The notes: generated by a model not told the origin, from the letters alone. A stretch of DNA of 64,000 nucleotides from CBDAUN01 sp965200645 (GCA_965200645.1 CBDAUN010000002.1:372001-436000), one strand, 5' to 3'; counted from the first letter of the stretch, positions 1 to 9,657 are shown. A program made the numbers and translations.

Positions 1-341
1 ATAGTTCCATTACATTTTCAATTCCCAAATCCTGCGGGAACTTTCCGAGTTGACTAAATCAATGTTGGACGAGAAAATTTCACTAACTTAAATGCAACGC
101 CAAGATGGTTGCTAGCAATATGATGTGATTAATGAATTATCAGTTGCGTGGGGTCCAGCTTAAACTCAAGTGTTCGAGCTGTAATGCTGGCATCTAGTAA
201 GGATGAATAGAACAGTTTCACGAATTACAAATTGGTACTGTCCGAGTACGCTTTTCATTTTACTCTATTGTATTATCACGTTTCATCAACAAATATCCTT
301 CACAAAAAATTTTTCTACGACAAGTGGTGTAAGGAGCCTTT
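1..341. other. Non-coding lead-in upstream of the OCD-family gene
   Basis: No convincing gene was found in these 341 bases on either strand. The short frames present lack a ribosome site and overlap the real gene that follows. A good Shine-Dalgarno sequence (AAGGAG) sits at the right-hand edge, just before the ATG at 342. The stretch probably holds the promoter of that gene, but no clear -35/-10 pair could be assigned. Confidence 0.5.
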
Positions 342-1358
342 ATGAGTGGAATAGACATTCTCTTTTTGTCCAAGGACAACATGGATTCATTGAATCTAGA
401 ATTGACTGACGTCATGGACGCAATTGAAAATGGTTTAGTAGCACATGGCCAAAGGAAGGTCATTATGCCGTCTAAAAGTCACTTGGTATTGGACTTCCCA
501 AACAAGTTATTCAATATTCTAAAAGGATATGTGGAACCGGTAAATGCGGCGGGTGTGAAAGTAATTTGCGACTTTCATGGCAATTACGAGCACAACTTGC
601 CATCCGAAGTGGCGTTGCTAACTCTTTATGATCCCGAAACCGGAACTCCTATGGCAATTGTTGATGCAACCTTGATCACATGGATGAGAACCGGAGCTGT
701 GACCGCACTCGGCGCAAAGCACTTGGCGAGTAAGGATTCAAAAGTTCTTGGTCACATTGGAGCTCGGGGAACGTCGTGGTACAACGTTAGAATGCTTGAC
801 ATGATATTTGACTTTGAGGAAATTCGCGTAACCAGCAGACGGACTGAATCACGAGAAAGATTTGCTGATACTTTGACGGAAGAATTGGGAAAGAAAATCA
901 AAGTAATGGATAACTCTCAAGATACTGTGAAGGACGCAGACATCATTATTGATGCATCTCGCTTGTTACAACATGAAGTTTTAGTTGCCGATTCTGCTGT
1001 AAAACCCGGTGCACATTTACAGGCCTATGGTGCCGTCCTCTCGGTTGAACCGACACTACCATATGCGGTGGATAAGTTTGTTGTAGATGACTGGAATCAG
1101 TGCAAAATTTCACCCTATGGCCAGTTCGCAGATATGATTCAGGCAGGTGAGTTGAGAGATGAACATGTTTACGGAGAAATTGGTGAGATCGCCGCCGGAA
1201 TCAAACCGGGTCGCGAAAGTAACCAGGAGAGAAGCTTGTTTTGGCATAAAGGATTTGCTGTGAGCGACATAATGCTTGGCATGCTTGCAGTGAAAAAAGC
1301 CAAAGAACAGGATGTAGGTACGCTACTGAATTTCTATGCCAACCCTAAGGATATGTAG
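342..1358 (+). CDS. Ornithine cyclodeaminase / mu-crystallin family protein
   Basis: A 338-residue protein of the OCD/mu-crystallin fold. Members are NAD(P)-dependent and act on amino or imino acids: ornithine cyclodeaminase, alanine dehydrogenase and ketimine reductases. The substrate-side signature RTGAVTALGAKHLA lies near residue 114, and the dinucleotide-binding strand GHIGARGTS follows near residue 136. The second motif differs from the usual GxGxQA pattern, so the exact reaction should not be assumed. AAGGAG six to seven bases before the ATG supports this start. It stands alone ahead of orn. Family assignment is firm; substrate is unknown. Confidence 0.8.
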   Translation: MSGIDILFLSKDNMDSLNLELTDVMDAIENGLVAHGQRKVIMPSKSHLVLDFPNKLFNILKGYVEPVNAAGVKVICDFHGNYEHNLPSEVALLTLYDPETGTPMAIVDATLITWMRTGAVTALGAKHLASKDSKVLGHIGARGTSWYNVRMLDMIFDFEEIRVTSRRTESRERFADTLTEELGKKIKVMDNSQDTVKDADIIIDASRLLQHEVLVADSAVKPGAHLQAYGAVLSVEPTLPYAVDKFVVDDWNQCKISPYGQFADMIQAGELRDEHVYGEIGEIAAGIKPGRESNQERSLFWHKGFAVSDIMLGMLAVKKAKEQDVGTLLNFYANPKDM

Positions 1359-1392
1359 GGTTAAGTTCAAATTTGTGAGCAAGGAATTCTAA

Positions 1393-1971
1393 ATGAACGC
1401 AAAGTCGAGCAAACGAAAGAGAGACAATTTGGTATGGATTGATCTTGAGATGACTGGGTTGTCTCCGGAAAATGACCGAATCATCGAAATTGCCACAATT
1501 GTGACGGATATTCAATTGGAAGTTGTGGCTGAAGGGCCTTCGCTAGTGGTTCATCAAAGTGATGAGCGGTTAGCCGCAATGGATGACTGGAATCAAAAGA
1601 CACATGGGGATAGCGGATTGATTGAATTGGTGAGGGAGTCGACAATCAATGAGGCACAAGCCGAGCAACAGACGCTTGCTTTCTTAAAGCGCTACGCCTC
1701 TAAGAAGTGTTCGCCTTTATGCGGAAATGCTGTTTGCCAGGACCGCAGGTTCTTGGACCGATATATGCCTGAGGTTTCGGCTTTTCTTCATTACCGACAC
1801 CTGGATGTCAGTACGCTTAAAGAATTGGCAAAACGCTGGAGAAAGGAGTTGTTCTCCAATGAATTAAAAAAAAGTCGCCATCGTGCACTCGATGACATTC
1901 GTGAATCTATAGAAGAGCTTAAATTCTACAGGGACCATTTTCTTATCGCCAATCCCTTGGAGTTCACTTAG
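1393..1971 (+). CDS. orn: Oligoribonuclease
   Basis: A 192-residue 3'-5' exoribonuclease of the DEDDh family. It degrades two- to five-base RNA fragments, including the pGpG left after cyclic-di-GMP breakdown. The first metal motif WIDLEMTGL is at the N-terminus, followed by RIIEIATIVTD, then GNAVCQDRRF and HRALDDIRES carrying the later acidic and His residues. Length is close to the usual ~180. AAGGA precedes the ATG. Its last 8 bases overlap the end of queG on the opposite strand. The orn-queG neighbourhood is typical of gammaproteobacteria. Confidence 0.96.
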   Translation: MNAKSSKRKRDNLVWIDLEMTGLSPENDRIIEIATIVTDIQLEVVAEGPSLVVHQSDERLAAMDDWNQKTHGDSGLIELVRESTINEAQAEQQTLAFLKRYASKKCSPLCGNAVCQDRRFLDRYMPEVSAFLHYRHLDVSTLKELAKRWRKELFSNELKKSRHRALDDIRESIEELKFYRDHFLIANPLEFT

Positions 1972-3052
1972 AGTTTATTGAGTCGCAGTGGTGCTGATTG
2001 ATCGCCCATTGCACGTGCTCACGAACTAGACCTGATTCATCATCCAATCTGGATTTGAGAGCTGCCAATAATTCAGCACTTGGAGGTGCGGATCCGAGTG
2101 CCGTTGCAATGTTTCTTAACCAGCGTTGGTAACCAATTCTGCGAATTGCTGAACCCTCAGTTTTTTTGTAGAACTCATCCTCGCTCCAGCGAAATAACTC
2201 GATCAACTTAGGTGCATCTAGATACTCTCGAGCCGAAAATCCTGGCTCGTCAGAATCCTTAGCAAATCTGTTCCAAGGACACACCACTTGGCAGTCGTCG
2301 CAACCAAATATCCGATTTCCAATCAACGGGCGCAGTTCCAACGGAATTGATCCTTTCAATTCGATGGTCAGGTAAGCAATGCAGCGTCTTGCATCTACCA
2401 CATACGGTTCAGTGATTGCGTTGGTTGGGCACGCTGGTATACAAGCTGAACATTCACCGCAGTGATTAGTTTCTGGGCTATCAATAGGCAATGGCAGGTC
2501 GGTATAAAGTTCACCAAGAAAAAACCAGGACCCCGCCTTTCGATTGATCAAGTTCGAGTGCTTGCCGAGCCAGCCAAGTCCAGCCTGTTGAGCAATAGGC
2601 TTTTCCATTACTGGTGCACTGTCGGCAAATGCGCGGTAGGCAAATGAGCCAGTTCGATGGCGGATTTTTTGAGCAAGTTTTTCCAAACGTTTACGAATCA
2701 ACTTGTGATAATCCTTGCCAAGTGCGTATCTGGAAATAAAAGCACTTTCAGGGTCGTCGAGAATTCTATTGATTGGTTTGCTATTGGGTGGATAGTAGTC
2801 CATACGTGCAGAAATTATTCTGAGCGTGCCGGGAATCAACTGTTCCGGCTTAGTCCGTTTGGTACCATGTCGCGACATGTATTCCATCTCGCCATGCATG
2901 CCATTATCGAGCCATTGCCATAGTTTTTCCTCTGCTTCAGTTAAGTTTGTATCGGTAATTCCAATTTGCTGGAAGCCAAGATCTTGCCCCCAAACTTTGA
3001 TACTGTCAGCAAGGCACTGGTAGTCGATTGTGGAGTCAACGGATGCACTCAT
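1964..3052 (-). CDS. queG: Epoxyqueuosine reductase
   Basis: A 362-residue cobalamin-dependent iron-sulfur enzyme that makes the last step of queuosine synthesis, reducing epoxyqueuosine in tRNA. The catalytic Asp lies in FADSAPVMEK (D144). Two [4Fe-4S] clusters are evident: C198, C201, C204 and C208, then C224, C251, C254 and C258 (CDDCQVVCP). Length matches the family. It converges on orn with an 8-base overlap. In related genomes nnr follows queG directly; here a catabolic block lies between them. Confidence 0.96.
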   Translation of the reverse strand: MSASVDSTIDYQCLADSIKVWGQDLGFQQIGITDTNLTEAEEKLWQWLDNGMHGEMEYMSRHGTKRTKPEQLIPGTLRIISARMDYYPPNSKPINRILDDPESAFISRYALGKDYHKLIRKRLEKLAQKIRHRTGSFAYRAFADSAPVMEKPIAQQAGLGWLGKHSNLINRKAGSWFFLGELYTDLPLPIDSPETNHCGECSACIPACPTNAITEPYVVDARRCIAYLTIELKGSIPLELRPLIGNRIFGCDDCQVVCPWNRFAKDSDEPGFSAREYLDAPKLIELFRWSEDEFYKKTEGSAIRRIGYQRWLRNIATALGSAPPSAELLAALKSRLDDESGLVREHVQWAINQHHCDSINSK

Positions 3053-3166
3053 AATTTACAGACCGTTGCAGTATGTGGAGGTAGAAGCAGAGTCGTCTCC
3101 AGTTGGAGAATTTACTCATGCAAAGAATTATGACTAGAAAACTGTTGGTTATTCTATGCTATTCCG

Positions 3167-4318
3167 TCATTCAAGCAGACCAAGAATTTCCTCTCGATTT
3201 TCATCCAACATTGGAGGTCTTCTCAAAATGGGGAGGTTCTTACCACCGACTTTAATTGGGTGTCCAAACGTTTTAGTCATTGACGAGTTTGGAAGCTCCA
3301 GGTCTTGAACCCAATTCTGGTCGACTACCTGTTTGTCCACAAGCACTTCTCCATATCGGTTTATGGGTGCGGTTGGCACGCCCAACTCAGAAAACGTGGT
3401 AGTCCAGTATTCAGCGGTTTGTCGGCTAAACGGTTCTGCAAGAATTTCAGTTAATTTATGTTGGTGCTTCGCTCGATTTGACGTGCTGTTGAAGCGTGGG
3501 TCGTTTAATAACTCTCTACGTCCTACAGTATCACATACTATTTCGAATAGGCGTTGATTACCTGCTGCTAGTACAAAGTAGTCATCAGATGCCTTGAATG
3601 CCTGATAGGGCGCATTGCGAGGATGGCGTGAACCCAAGCGACTGGGATGCATTCCAGTACCAAAGTATTCGCTAACTTGAAGTGGAGCGATTCCTAAACT
3701 ACATCCGAGCATAGAACAGTCAATTTGCTTGCCTTTACCTGTGTGCACTCGTTCAAATAGAGCTGAGGAAATATGAAATGCGGCGTACAGTCCAGTAGCA
3801 AAGTCGCTGATTGGAACACCACACTTTACGGGTGGATCGCCATCTTCACCGGTTACGCTCATGATTCCGGAAATTGCCTGCATCGTAACGTCAAATGCAC
3901 CTTCCTTTGATCTAGGACCGGTTTGACCAAATGCAGAAATTGAACAGTAGACTATGGTGGGGTTGACCTTGGCTACAGCTGCATAACCCAAATTGAGTCG
4001 TTCCATTACACCCGGTCGGTTGTTTTCCAGCACTACATCTGCGATCTGACAAAGACTCAACGCTACTTGTAAGTCTTTAGGCTCTTTTAGGTCCAGTGCG
4101 ATCGATCGCTTATTTCGATTTAGTGAAGCAAAATTTTCGCTGAACCCATCGGTTAATGGCGGCCAAGTTCTCATCGCATCGCCACCAGGCGGTTCAATCT
4201 TTATGACCTGTGCTCCTAGATCTCCCAGCGTCATTCCACAAAAAGGGCCCGCTGCTATTTGACAGAACTCAATAACAGTGATCCCTGAAAGAGGAAGCTC
4301 AGATGAATTTATGGTCAT
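3167..4318 (-). CDS. Class III (CaiB/BaiF) CoA-transferase
   Basis: A 383-residue family III CoA-transferase, which moves CoA between carboxylic acids through an aspartyl-CoA thioester. The N-terminal GDLGAQVIKIEPPGGD and the NRNKRSIALDL stretch are typical. D172 in VPISDFATG is the likely catalytic Asp, by position against formyl-CoA transferase (Asp169). It lies downstream of the TRAP binding-protein gene, but a strong terminator separates them, so it may be expressed separately. It probably activates the acid imported or formed by the neighbouring transporter and oxygenase. The substrate cannot be read from sequence. Confidence 0.88.
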   Translation of the reverse strand: MTINSSELPLSGITVIEFCQIAAGPFCGMTLGDLGAQVIKIEPPGGDAMRTWPPLTDGFSENFASLNRNKRSIALDLKEPKDLQVALSLCQIADVVLENNRPGVMERLNLGYAAVAKVNPTIVYCSISAFGQTGPRSKEGAFDVTMQAISGIMSVTGEDGDPPVKCGVPISDFATGLYAAFHISSALFERVHTGKGKQIDCSMLGCSLGIAPLQVSEYFGTGMHPSRLGSRHPRNAPYQAFKASDDYFVLAAGNQRLFEIVCDTVGRRELLNDPRFNSTSNRAKHQHKLTEILAEPFSRQTAEYWTTTFSELGVPTAPINRYGEVLVDKQVVDQNWVQDLELPNSSMTKTFGHPIKVGGKNLPILRRPPMLDENREEILGLLE

Positions 4319-4350
4319 AACAGATCAACTGATGGCTAACGGTTACCATC

Positions 4351-4399
4351 AAAAAAATCCGGCTTCTCAGGTTACGCGAACGCAACCACAAGAAGCCGG
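4351..4399 (-). terminator. Rho-independent terminator after the TRAP binding-protein gene
   Basis: Read on the minus strand, a perfect 9-bp stem (CCGGCTTCT with AGAAGCCGG) encloses a second stem (GGTTGCG with CGTAACC, one G-U pair) capped by TTCG. Seven T residues follow almost at once. It lies 18 bases past the binding-protein stop and before the CoA-transferase start. Confidence 0.88.
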
Positions 4400-4416
4400 T
4401 CAGAAGTTGAAAACTT

Positions 4417-5523
4417 TTATACAGAAGTTGGGAACTTGTAAGGCAAATTCCTTGCTCTCATAAAGTCGGCTTCTGTGGTGTCGCTGTAAGCAATTTGGTC
4501 GCGACGGAATGGCAGCATGCTATTGAGCACTTTCTTGGTCATTGGGTCACGGGCTGCCTGGTCGGAAATCAGTTCACCAACAACAGACCCTAAAGCGGTC
4601 AACGCATCATCTGGAATTTTCTTCACCACAGTACCATGGTCATTAATCAGCTTTTGCAGTTGAGGTGCTGAGTAAGCGGTTGGTTCGCTAAGCGCGTACA
4701 TGTTTGCCGAAGCAGCACAATTTTCAACGACAGCTTGCAGATCAGCAGGTAGTCCATCCCAAGCGGCGGAATTCACAAACAGATCAAGGGAAGTTGCCGA
4801 TTCATGCCATCCTGGTGTGTAATAGTACTTGCCAAAACGCCAAAAACCCATTGAAGCTTCTCCGTATGGGCTGTTCCACTCGACCCAATCAACCGCACCT
4901 GAAGCGAATGCGGCTGCTACTTCACTCCCTGGTAGGTTGATGACTGTGGCACCGATTGCAGTCATTGCTTCGCCGCCAAGACCTGGCATACGAATTTTCA
5001 AACCCTTGAACTCTTCAAGCGAATTAATTTCTTTTGATGAAGTTCCAGGGTGCTGCACGCCTGTATTACCACAGAGGATAAACTTACATCCAAACGCGTC
5101 TCGATACAGTTCATCGCACAGATCACGTCCACCACCGAAGTAGTACCAAGCGTTATATTCTTGTGCTGTCAAACCGAAAGGAATGTTACTGACAATTTGC
5201 GATGCTGGTGCTTTACCTTTCCAATAATACGGAGCCCCATGCCCCATTTCTACAGTACCGGCACCGACGGCATCAATTGATTCAAATGCAGGCACGACCT
5301 CACCGGAAGCAAACAACTTGACTTCCAATTTGCCACCACTGACAGCGGTCACCTGATCAGCAAAAAACTGTGCTGTAGTTCCGAGCCCAGGTAAATTCTT
5401 GGGCCATGTTGTTATCAGTCGCCATTGAATCTTATTCTGCGAAATCGCTGGCGCGGCAACCGTTGCTGAAGCTGCGGCTACTGCCGCTACTCCGGTTCCC
5501 TTTATGAAATCTCTTCGTTCCAT
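4417..5523 (-). CDS. TRAP transporter substrate-binding protein, Tat-exported
   Basis: A DctP-superfamily periplasmic binding protein of about 368 residues, closest in style to the mannitol/chloroaromatic and 2-oxoacid TRAP group. The N-terminus MERRDFIKG is a twin-arginine signal, followed by an Ala-rich core ending near APAISQ. The start at 5523 is preferred over a frame opening at 5538, because GGTGAG lies seven bases before it. The conserved Trp/Glu region WVEWNSPYGEASMGFW would line the ligand site. The DctM gene lies upstream across a 159-base gap that may carry its own promoter. Ligand is probably a carboxylate, possibly aromatic or a 2-oxoacid; not proven. Confidence 0.9.
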   Translation of the reverse strand: MERRDFIKGTGVAAVAAASATVAAPAISQNKIQWRLITTWPKNLPGLGTTAQFFADQVTAVSGGKLEVKLFASGEVVPAFESIDAVGAGTVEMGHGAPYYWKGKAPASQIVSNIPFGLTAQEYNAWYYFGGGRDLCDELYRDAFGCKFILCGNTGVQHPGTSSKEINSLEEFKGLKIRMPGLGGEAMTAIGATVINLPGSEVAAAFASGAVDWVEWNSPYGEASMGFWRFGKYYYTPGWHESATSLDLFVNSAAWDGLPADLQAVVENCAASANMYALSEPTAYSAPQLQKLINDHGTVVKKIPDDALTALGSVVGELISDQAARDPMTKKVLNSMLPFRRDQIAYSDTTEADFMRARNLPYKFPTSV

Positions 5524-5682
5524 GCTAATTCTCACCATTTATTGTGTTGGTTAATGCTAAGACGTGCCATATGCACGCTGTTTATAGTTGCTTTCGAATG
5601 AAAATCACCTATTCGTTAATTATGTTCAATCTATATATCACCATTAATGCTGTTGTGCAAACTCCACCTGCCAATCACAATT

Positions 5683-7062
5683 TTAAAACAACTGTTTTGG
5701 TAGCCAAGTAGCTAAAGCTGGAAAATACGCAACCAAAATGAGTGCCACCAACTGAAGCCCAACAAATGGAATCACACCTTTGTAGATCTGGCCGGTTGAA
5801 ATACTTTTTGGCGCCACCCCCCGGAGATAGAACAGCGCCCATCCGAACGGTGGAGTCATAAAGCTGGTTTGTAAGTTCAACCCAATCATTATTCCCAGCC
5901 ACACCGGATCAATGTTCGTTTTCAATAGAGCTGGAGCGATAATGGGTACTACGATAAATACGATCTCAACAAACTCGAGAATAAATCCCAGCAAGAAAAT
6001 CAAGACCATGGAAAATACCAGCGCCGTCAGAGCCCCGCCGGGCAGGTTCAGTAGAAACCCTTCGACTACTTCATCGCCACCAAGACCACGAAACACCAAG
6101 GAGAAGATTTGCGCGCCGATAAGAATGCCAAATACCATGCAGGATATTTTGGTGGTTGACCGAACTACTTCTCCAATTACCTCCCAGTTCAAAGTTTTTC
6201 GGCTATAGGCCAAAACCATTGCACCAACTGCGCCAAACGATGCCGCTTCGGTAGGGGTTGCCAATCCACCGAGTATTGAACCAAGAACCGCCACGATCAA
6301 AAATAGTGGTGGAATTAGAACCTTGATGACCTGTTTGTACAAGTCACCGCTGTCCATCGTGGGGTCATAATAGGCAGGTGAGTGCTGAGGTTTAAAGAGC
6401 CCCACGCACACTTGCCACAGTAGATACAGACCAACCAAAATTAAGCCCGGAATAACAGCACCGGCAAACAGGTCAATTACGGAAAACGGTTCAACAGTGA
6501 AGTTACCTAATGACAATTGAGCTTCACTGTAGATCCCGGCAAGCTCATCGCCCAGCAACACCAAAACGACAGATGGTGGAATAATTTGGCCTAGAGTTCC
6601 CGAAGCACAAATTGTTCCGCACGCCAAACTTGGATTGTATTTCGCTCGTAGCATAGTCGGCAAACTTAACAGGCCCATGGTTACCACGGTAGCACCCACA
6701 ATTCCCGTGGTTGCGGCCAACAACATGCCAACGACTATGACTGATATACCTAATCCGCCTCGAAGTGAACCAAAACACTGTCCCATAGTTGACAGCAATT
6801 CTTCGGCAATTTGGGATTTTTCAAGCATAACCCCCATATAGACAAATAGGGGTACTGCAACGAGAATTTCATTGGTCATCACGCCAAAGAAGCGAGATGG
6901 AATAGCGTTGAAGAAAAACAGGTCAAACGCACCAATCGCATTTCCAAGCAATGCAAACAGCACTCCCACACCTGCCAGAGTAAAAAACACTTGGTAACCG
7001 GCAAGCATGGCAAAGCAAATGGTTGCCAGCATTACCATGCTTAATATTTGACCGCTATCCAA
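5683..7062 (-). CDS. TRAP transporter large permease, DctM type
   Basis: A 459-residue membrane protein with about a dozen hydrophobic segments. It is the sodium-coupled transport subunit of a tripartite ATP-independent importer. Typical features are PSVVLVLLGD after the GQIIPPS loop, GGLATPTEAASFGAVGA in the middle, and TPPFGWALFYLRG near the end. The start appears to be TTG at 7062, overlapping the end of the small permease by 8 bases; an ATG at 7038 is an alternative. It forms an operon with the small permease upstream and the binding protein downstream. Confidence 0.92.
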   Translation of the reverse strand: MDSGQILSMVMLATICFAMLAGYQVFFTLAGVGVLFALLGNAIGAFDLFFFNAIPSRFFGVMTNEILVAVPLFVYMGVMLEKSQIAEELLSTMGQCFGSLRGGLGISVIVVGMLLAATTGIVGATVVTMGLLSLPTMLRAKYNPSLACGTICASGTLGQIIPPSVVLVLLGDELAGIYSEAQLSLGNFTVEPFSVIDLFAGAVIPGLILVGLYLLWQVCVGLFKPQHSPAYYDPTMDSGDLYKQVIKVLIPPLFLIVAVLGSILGGLATPTEAASFGAVGAMVLAYSRKTLNWEVIGEVVRSTTKISCMVFGILIGAQIFSLVFRGLGGDEVVEGFLLNLPGGALTALVFSMVLIFLLGFILEFVEIVFIVVPIIAPALLKTNIDPVWLGIMIGLNLQTSFMTPPFGWALFYLRGVAPKSISTGQIYKGVIPFVGLQLVALILVAYFPALATWLPKQLF

Positions 7063-7618
7063 GTCCGATATCCGATTGGGTTGATCGCTTGGTCATTTCT
7101 TCCACTGACTCTCCAGTAATCAAGGACCGAATGCTACGAATAATGACTGCAAGCCCTTGCAGAAGCAGCAGCACACAGAACACCAACATGGTAGTTTTGA
7201 ATAGATACAGCCCATGCAAACCACCGGCTTCACGCGATGTTTCGAATCTACTCCAGGAAAGTAAAACGTAGGGTAGGGTGTAATAAGTGACTAATGCAAC
7301 TGTTGGCATCAGAAGAAATAGCGTGCCAAGTAAGTCAACCCATGCCTGATACTTGACACTGGCCGTACGATAAATAATATCGACACGCACATGTCCGTGC
7401 GCAGCCAGTGTATACGCCATAGCCATCATGATAATTGCGCCATGCATCCACACATAACTTTCCTGAAACCAAACCCAGCCTACGCTGAAGCCATAGCGCA
7501 ACACAGCAACCGAAAAGGTCACCAAAGCCATGGAAAACGCCAGCCATGCCGTAGTTCGACCGACCTTGTTATTCACCCAATCTATTTTGTCGGCAACTTT
7601 GGTTAGAAACTCAAGCAT
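7055..7618 (-). CDS. TRAP transporter small permease, DctQ type
   Basis: A 187-residue protein with four predicted membrane segments, the small integral subunit that partners DctM. The segment GWVWFQESYVWMHGAIIMMA and the following HGHVRVDI are typical of DctQ. It is the first TRAP gene transcribed, with the large permease overlapping its end by 8 bases. The Rieske oxygenase gene lies just upstream on the same strand with a gap of about 107 bases, so all four may be co-transcribed. Confidence 0.88.
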   Translation of the reverse strand: MLEFLTKVADKIDWVNNKVGRTTAWLAFSMALVTFSVAVLRYGFSVGWVWFQESYVWMHGAIIMMAMAYTLAAHGHVRVDIIYRTASVKYQAWVDLLGTLFLLMPTVALVTYYTLPYVLLSWSRFETSREAGGLHGLYLFKTTMLVFCVLLLLQGLAVIIRSIRSLITGESVEEMTKRSTQSDIGLG

Positions 7619-7725
7619 AAATGAAACTGCAAATTAACTGAATTATTGACAAAATATAGACTATGCCAATAACGGCATCGTTGCCGGTCGATTGAGTGTA
7701 AATCGTAGTAATTTAGCGATGGAAT

Positions 7726-8832
7726 TTATACCGCACCCGCTACAATTTTCTGCTTCGGGAGTTTGGCTGCTTCCAATTCCTTCATTTCCTTATGTTGTTG
7801 TGCAGAAAACAGTTGTCTAATTCTGCGAAGGGCCTTGTCTGGCTTCAGAAACACTTCCATATAACCATCGTCTTGATAGTCGAACATTTCCTGCTGCTTG
7901 ACCAGCGCCCACAAATCTTGGGCAACAACTTCAGGAAACATTTGAGCCACTCGCTTGGCTGCAGAAATGTTCGAGTCGCCCTTTGAATTGTGATGACTCT
8001 TGCAGTTTACACACCAGCGCCAAATATGATTGGTGTCGTCCACTGGAGTGTGGGTATGAAACAATATATAGCCACGTACCTCAGCGCTTTCATCGCCGGA
8101 TGGAGTCACTCTCATTTCAACACGCGTTAGACCTGGACTAACCATACAATGCGTATGTTCCCGGTCTACCACATCGTAAACAAACCAATCTTCCAAGAAC
8201 GGTGGCTGGTGGTAGTTGCTGGTTGTTCGAATTGTCTTGACGAATTTATTGCCATCAACTTCGCCTTCCTGTAACTGAATCGGTATACGGCTGTTGTCAA
8301 TGTCGCCAATGTTGCCGTCGTGTAACGGATAGAAATGAGTAATATCCATCAAGTTTTCAATCAGCAATAGGTAGTTGGCATTTACATCCATTGGCTCAGA
8401 ATGAATCGACTCCCATTTGGAATCTGCAATTTCCGGTGTTCTTGGTGGGGAGACATCCAAGTACATCTGCCGATTGCCTGGCCAAATCCAAACTAAACCG
8501 TCTTGTTCGATTATTGGAAATGGTTTCAGTTTGAGTTGTGGTGGGATTTTTCCATCTGGATGGGAGGGTACAACAACGCAGTCTCCGGATGAATTGTAGC
8601 ACAAGCCATGGTACGCACACTCGAGAGTACCATCCGGCATAATTCGCCCTTCGGATAACGGCATACGTTTATGCAAGCACCTATTGTCAAAGGCTACCAC
8701 CTCACCGTCGTCATCTCGCCAAGTGACAATCGGTTTATCACAAATTTTATGACCCTTCAATTCACGGGTTTTGAACTCGTCGGAAAACCCCAGAACGTAC
8801 CAGGAATTTTGAATGTAATGGTAAGGTATCAT
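7726..8832 (-). CDS. Rieske non-heme iron oxygenase, terminal oxygenase component
   Basis: About 368 residues, in the single-subunit class that includes vanillate O-demethylase, dicamba demethylase and phthalate dioxygenase. The Rieske [2Fe-2S] motif is C52-x-H54 ... C72-x2-H75. The mononuclear iron site is seen as D163, H166 and H171 in the MDITHFYPLHD stretch. The start at 8832 (MIPYHYIQNSWY) is chosen because GGAGG lies eight bases upstream; an upstream TTG frame has no such signal. The reductase is encoded divergently at 9650. It probably hydroxylates or demethylates an aromatic or related acid taken up by the TRAP system. Confidence 0.92.
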   Translation of the reverse strand: MIPYHYIQNSWYVLGFSDEFKTRELKGHKICDKPIVTWRDDDGEVVAFDNRCLHKRMPLSEGRIMPDGTLECAYHGLCYNSSGDCVVVPSHPDGKIPPQLKLKPFPIIEQDGLVWIWPGNRQMYLDVSPPRTPEIADSKWESIHSEPMDVNANYLLLIENLMDITHFYPLHDGNIGDIDNSRIPIQLQEGEVDGNKFVKTIRTTSNYHQPPFLEDWFVYDVVDREHTHCMVSPGLTRVEMRVTPSGDESAEVRGYILFHTHTPVDDTNHIWRWCVNCKSHHNSKGDSNISAAKRVAQMFPEVVAQDLWALVKQQEMFDYQDDGYMEVFLKPDKALRRIRQLFSAQQHKEMKELEAAKLPKQKIVAGAV

Positions 8833-9054
8833 GCCGAATTCCTCCAAGTTTCTGTAGGCGGTGCCTCCTGCCAAAACAAAAAAATCATTATAATCAAATA
8901 CTCACAATATATTTGCCATGTGCAATTTATGACGAAGAGTCTGGAACACCTAGTGACGAGCAATTTTGTAAAATATTGAGCAAGTGCCATCTATCAACAA
9001 AACTCAATTTGCTTGGAGTAATTTACAACAATAATTTATCTGATTTAGTACCTT

Positions 9055-9657
9055 ATGGCGATCGTTAGAGACATTCCAATTGAAGAGGTTTCAGATGAGT
9101 TGAAGCCGATATATTCAATGTTTTGCAGTGATTATGGTCCGTTTGAGAATCAAGTAAGCGTATTCGCTCACAGACGTCCAGCGTTAAAACACATTATGGG
9201 CCTTTTGCTGGAATTGGCTGACGAAGCCGTTCTATCCAAGCGGTATTTGGAAATCGCTTTGGTGACGGTATCCAAACTCAACGAATGTGAATATTGTGTG
9301 ATGCATCACACACCGAAATTGGTTTCACAAGGCTTTGATTCTGAAATTGCTGACAATATTCTTGAGCCGGACTGTCCAGGTTTAAATGATGTAGAGCGAT
9401 TAGTACGAGATTACTCTGTACTCGTGACCAACAATGCCAATCAAATTCCTTCGTCTATTCACCAGCAACTCAAGGAACACTTTAGCGAAGCTCAAATAGT
9501 TGAGTTAACCTTGCGAATCGCATTGTGCGGATTTTTCAATCGGTTCAATGACGCCTTGGATATTGGTATAGAAGACTCTGCTGTGGCCAGTTTGCTTGCA
9601 GTTCAGTGTAAGCAAGACGTCACAACGGTGGTGGGAGGTACTAGTCGCATTGAATAG
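9055..9657 (+). CDS. Carboxymuconolactone decarboxylase / AhpD-like protein
   Basis: A 200-residue all-helical protein of the CMD/AhpD family. The signature ECEYCVMHH carries the redox CxxC and nearby His seen in AhpD-type members. A second, degenerate half follows in the C-terminal part (QIVELTLRIALCGFFNRFND). CMD enzymes act late in aromatic ring degradation, while AhpD types are thiol peroxidase partners; the CxxC favours the redox type. It shares a divergent promoter region with the Rieske oxygenase and overlaps the reductase gene by 8 bases. Role in the pathway is inferred. Confidence 0.8.
   Translation: MAIVRDIPIEEVSDELKPIYSMFCSDYGPFENQVSVFAHRRPALKHIMGLLLELADEAVLSKRYLEIALVTVSKLNECEYCVMHHTPKLVSQGFDSEIADNILEPDCPGLNDVERLVRDYSVLVTNNANQIPSSIHQQLKEHFSEAQIVELTLRIALCGFFNRFNDALDIGIEDSAVASLLAVQCKQDVTTVVGGTSRIE

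Noticed and set aside
203..463. Two short overlapping frames, one per strand, at the start of the OCD-family gene
   Set aside because: They are shadows of the real gene at 342 and have no ribosome site or recognisable protein content.
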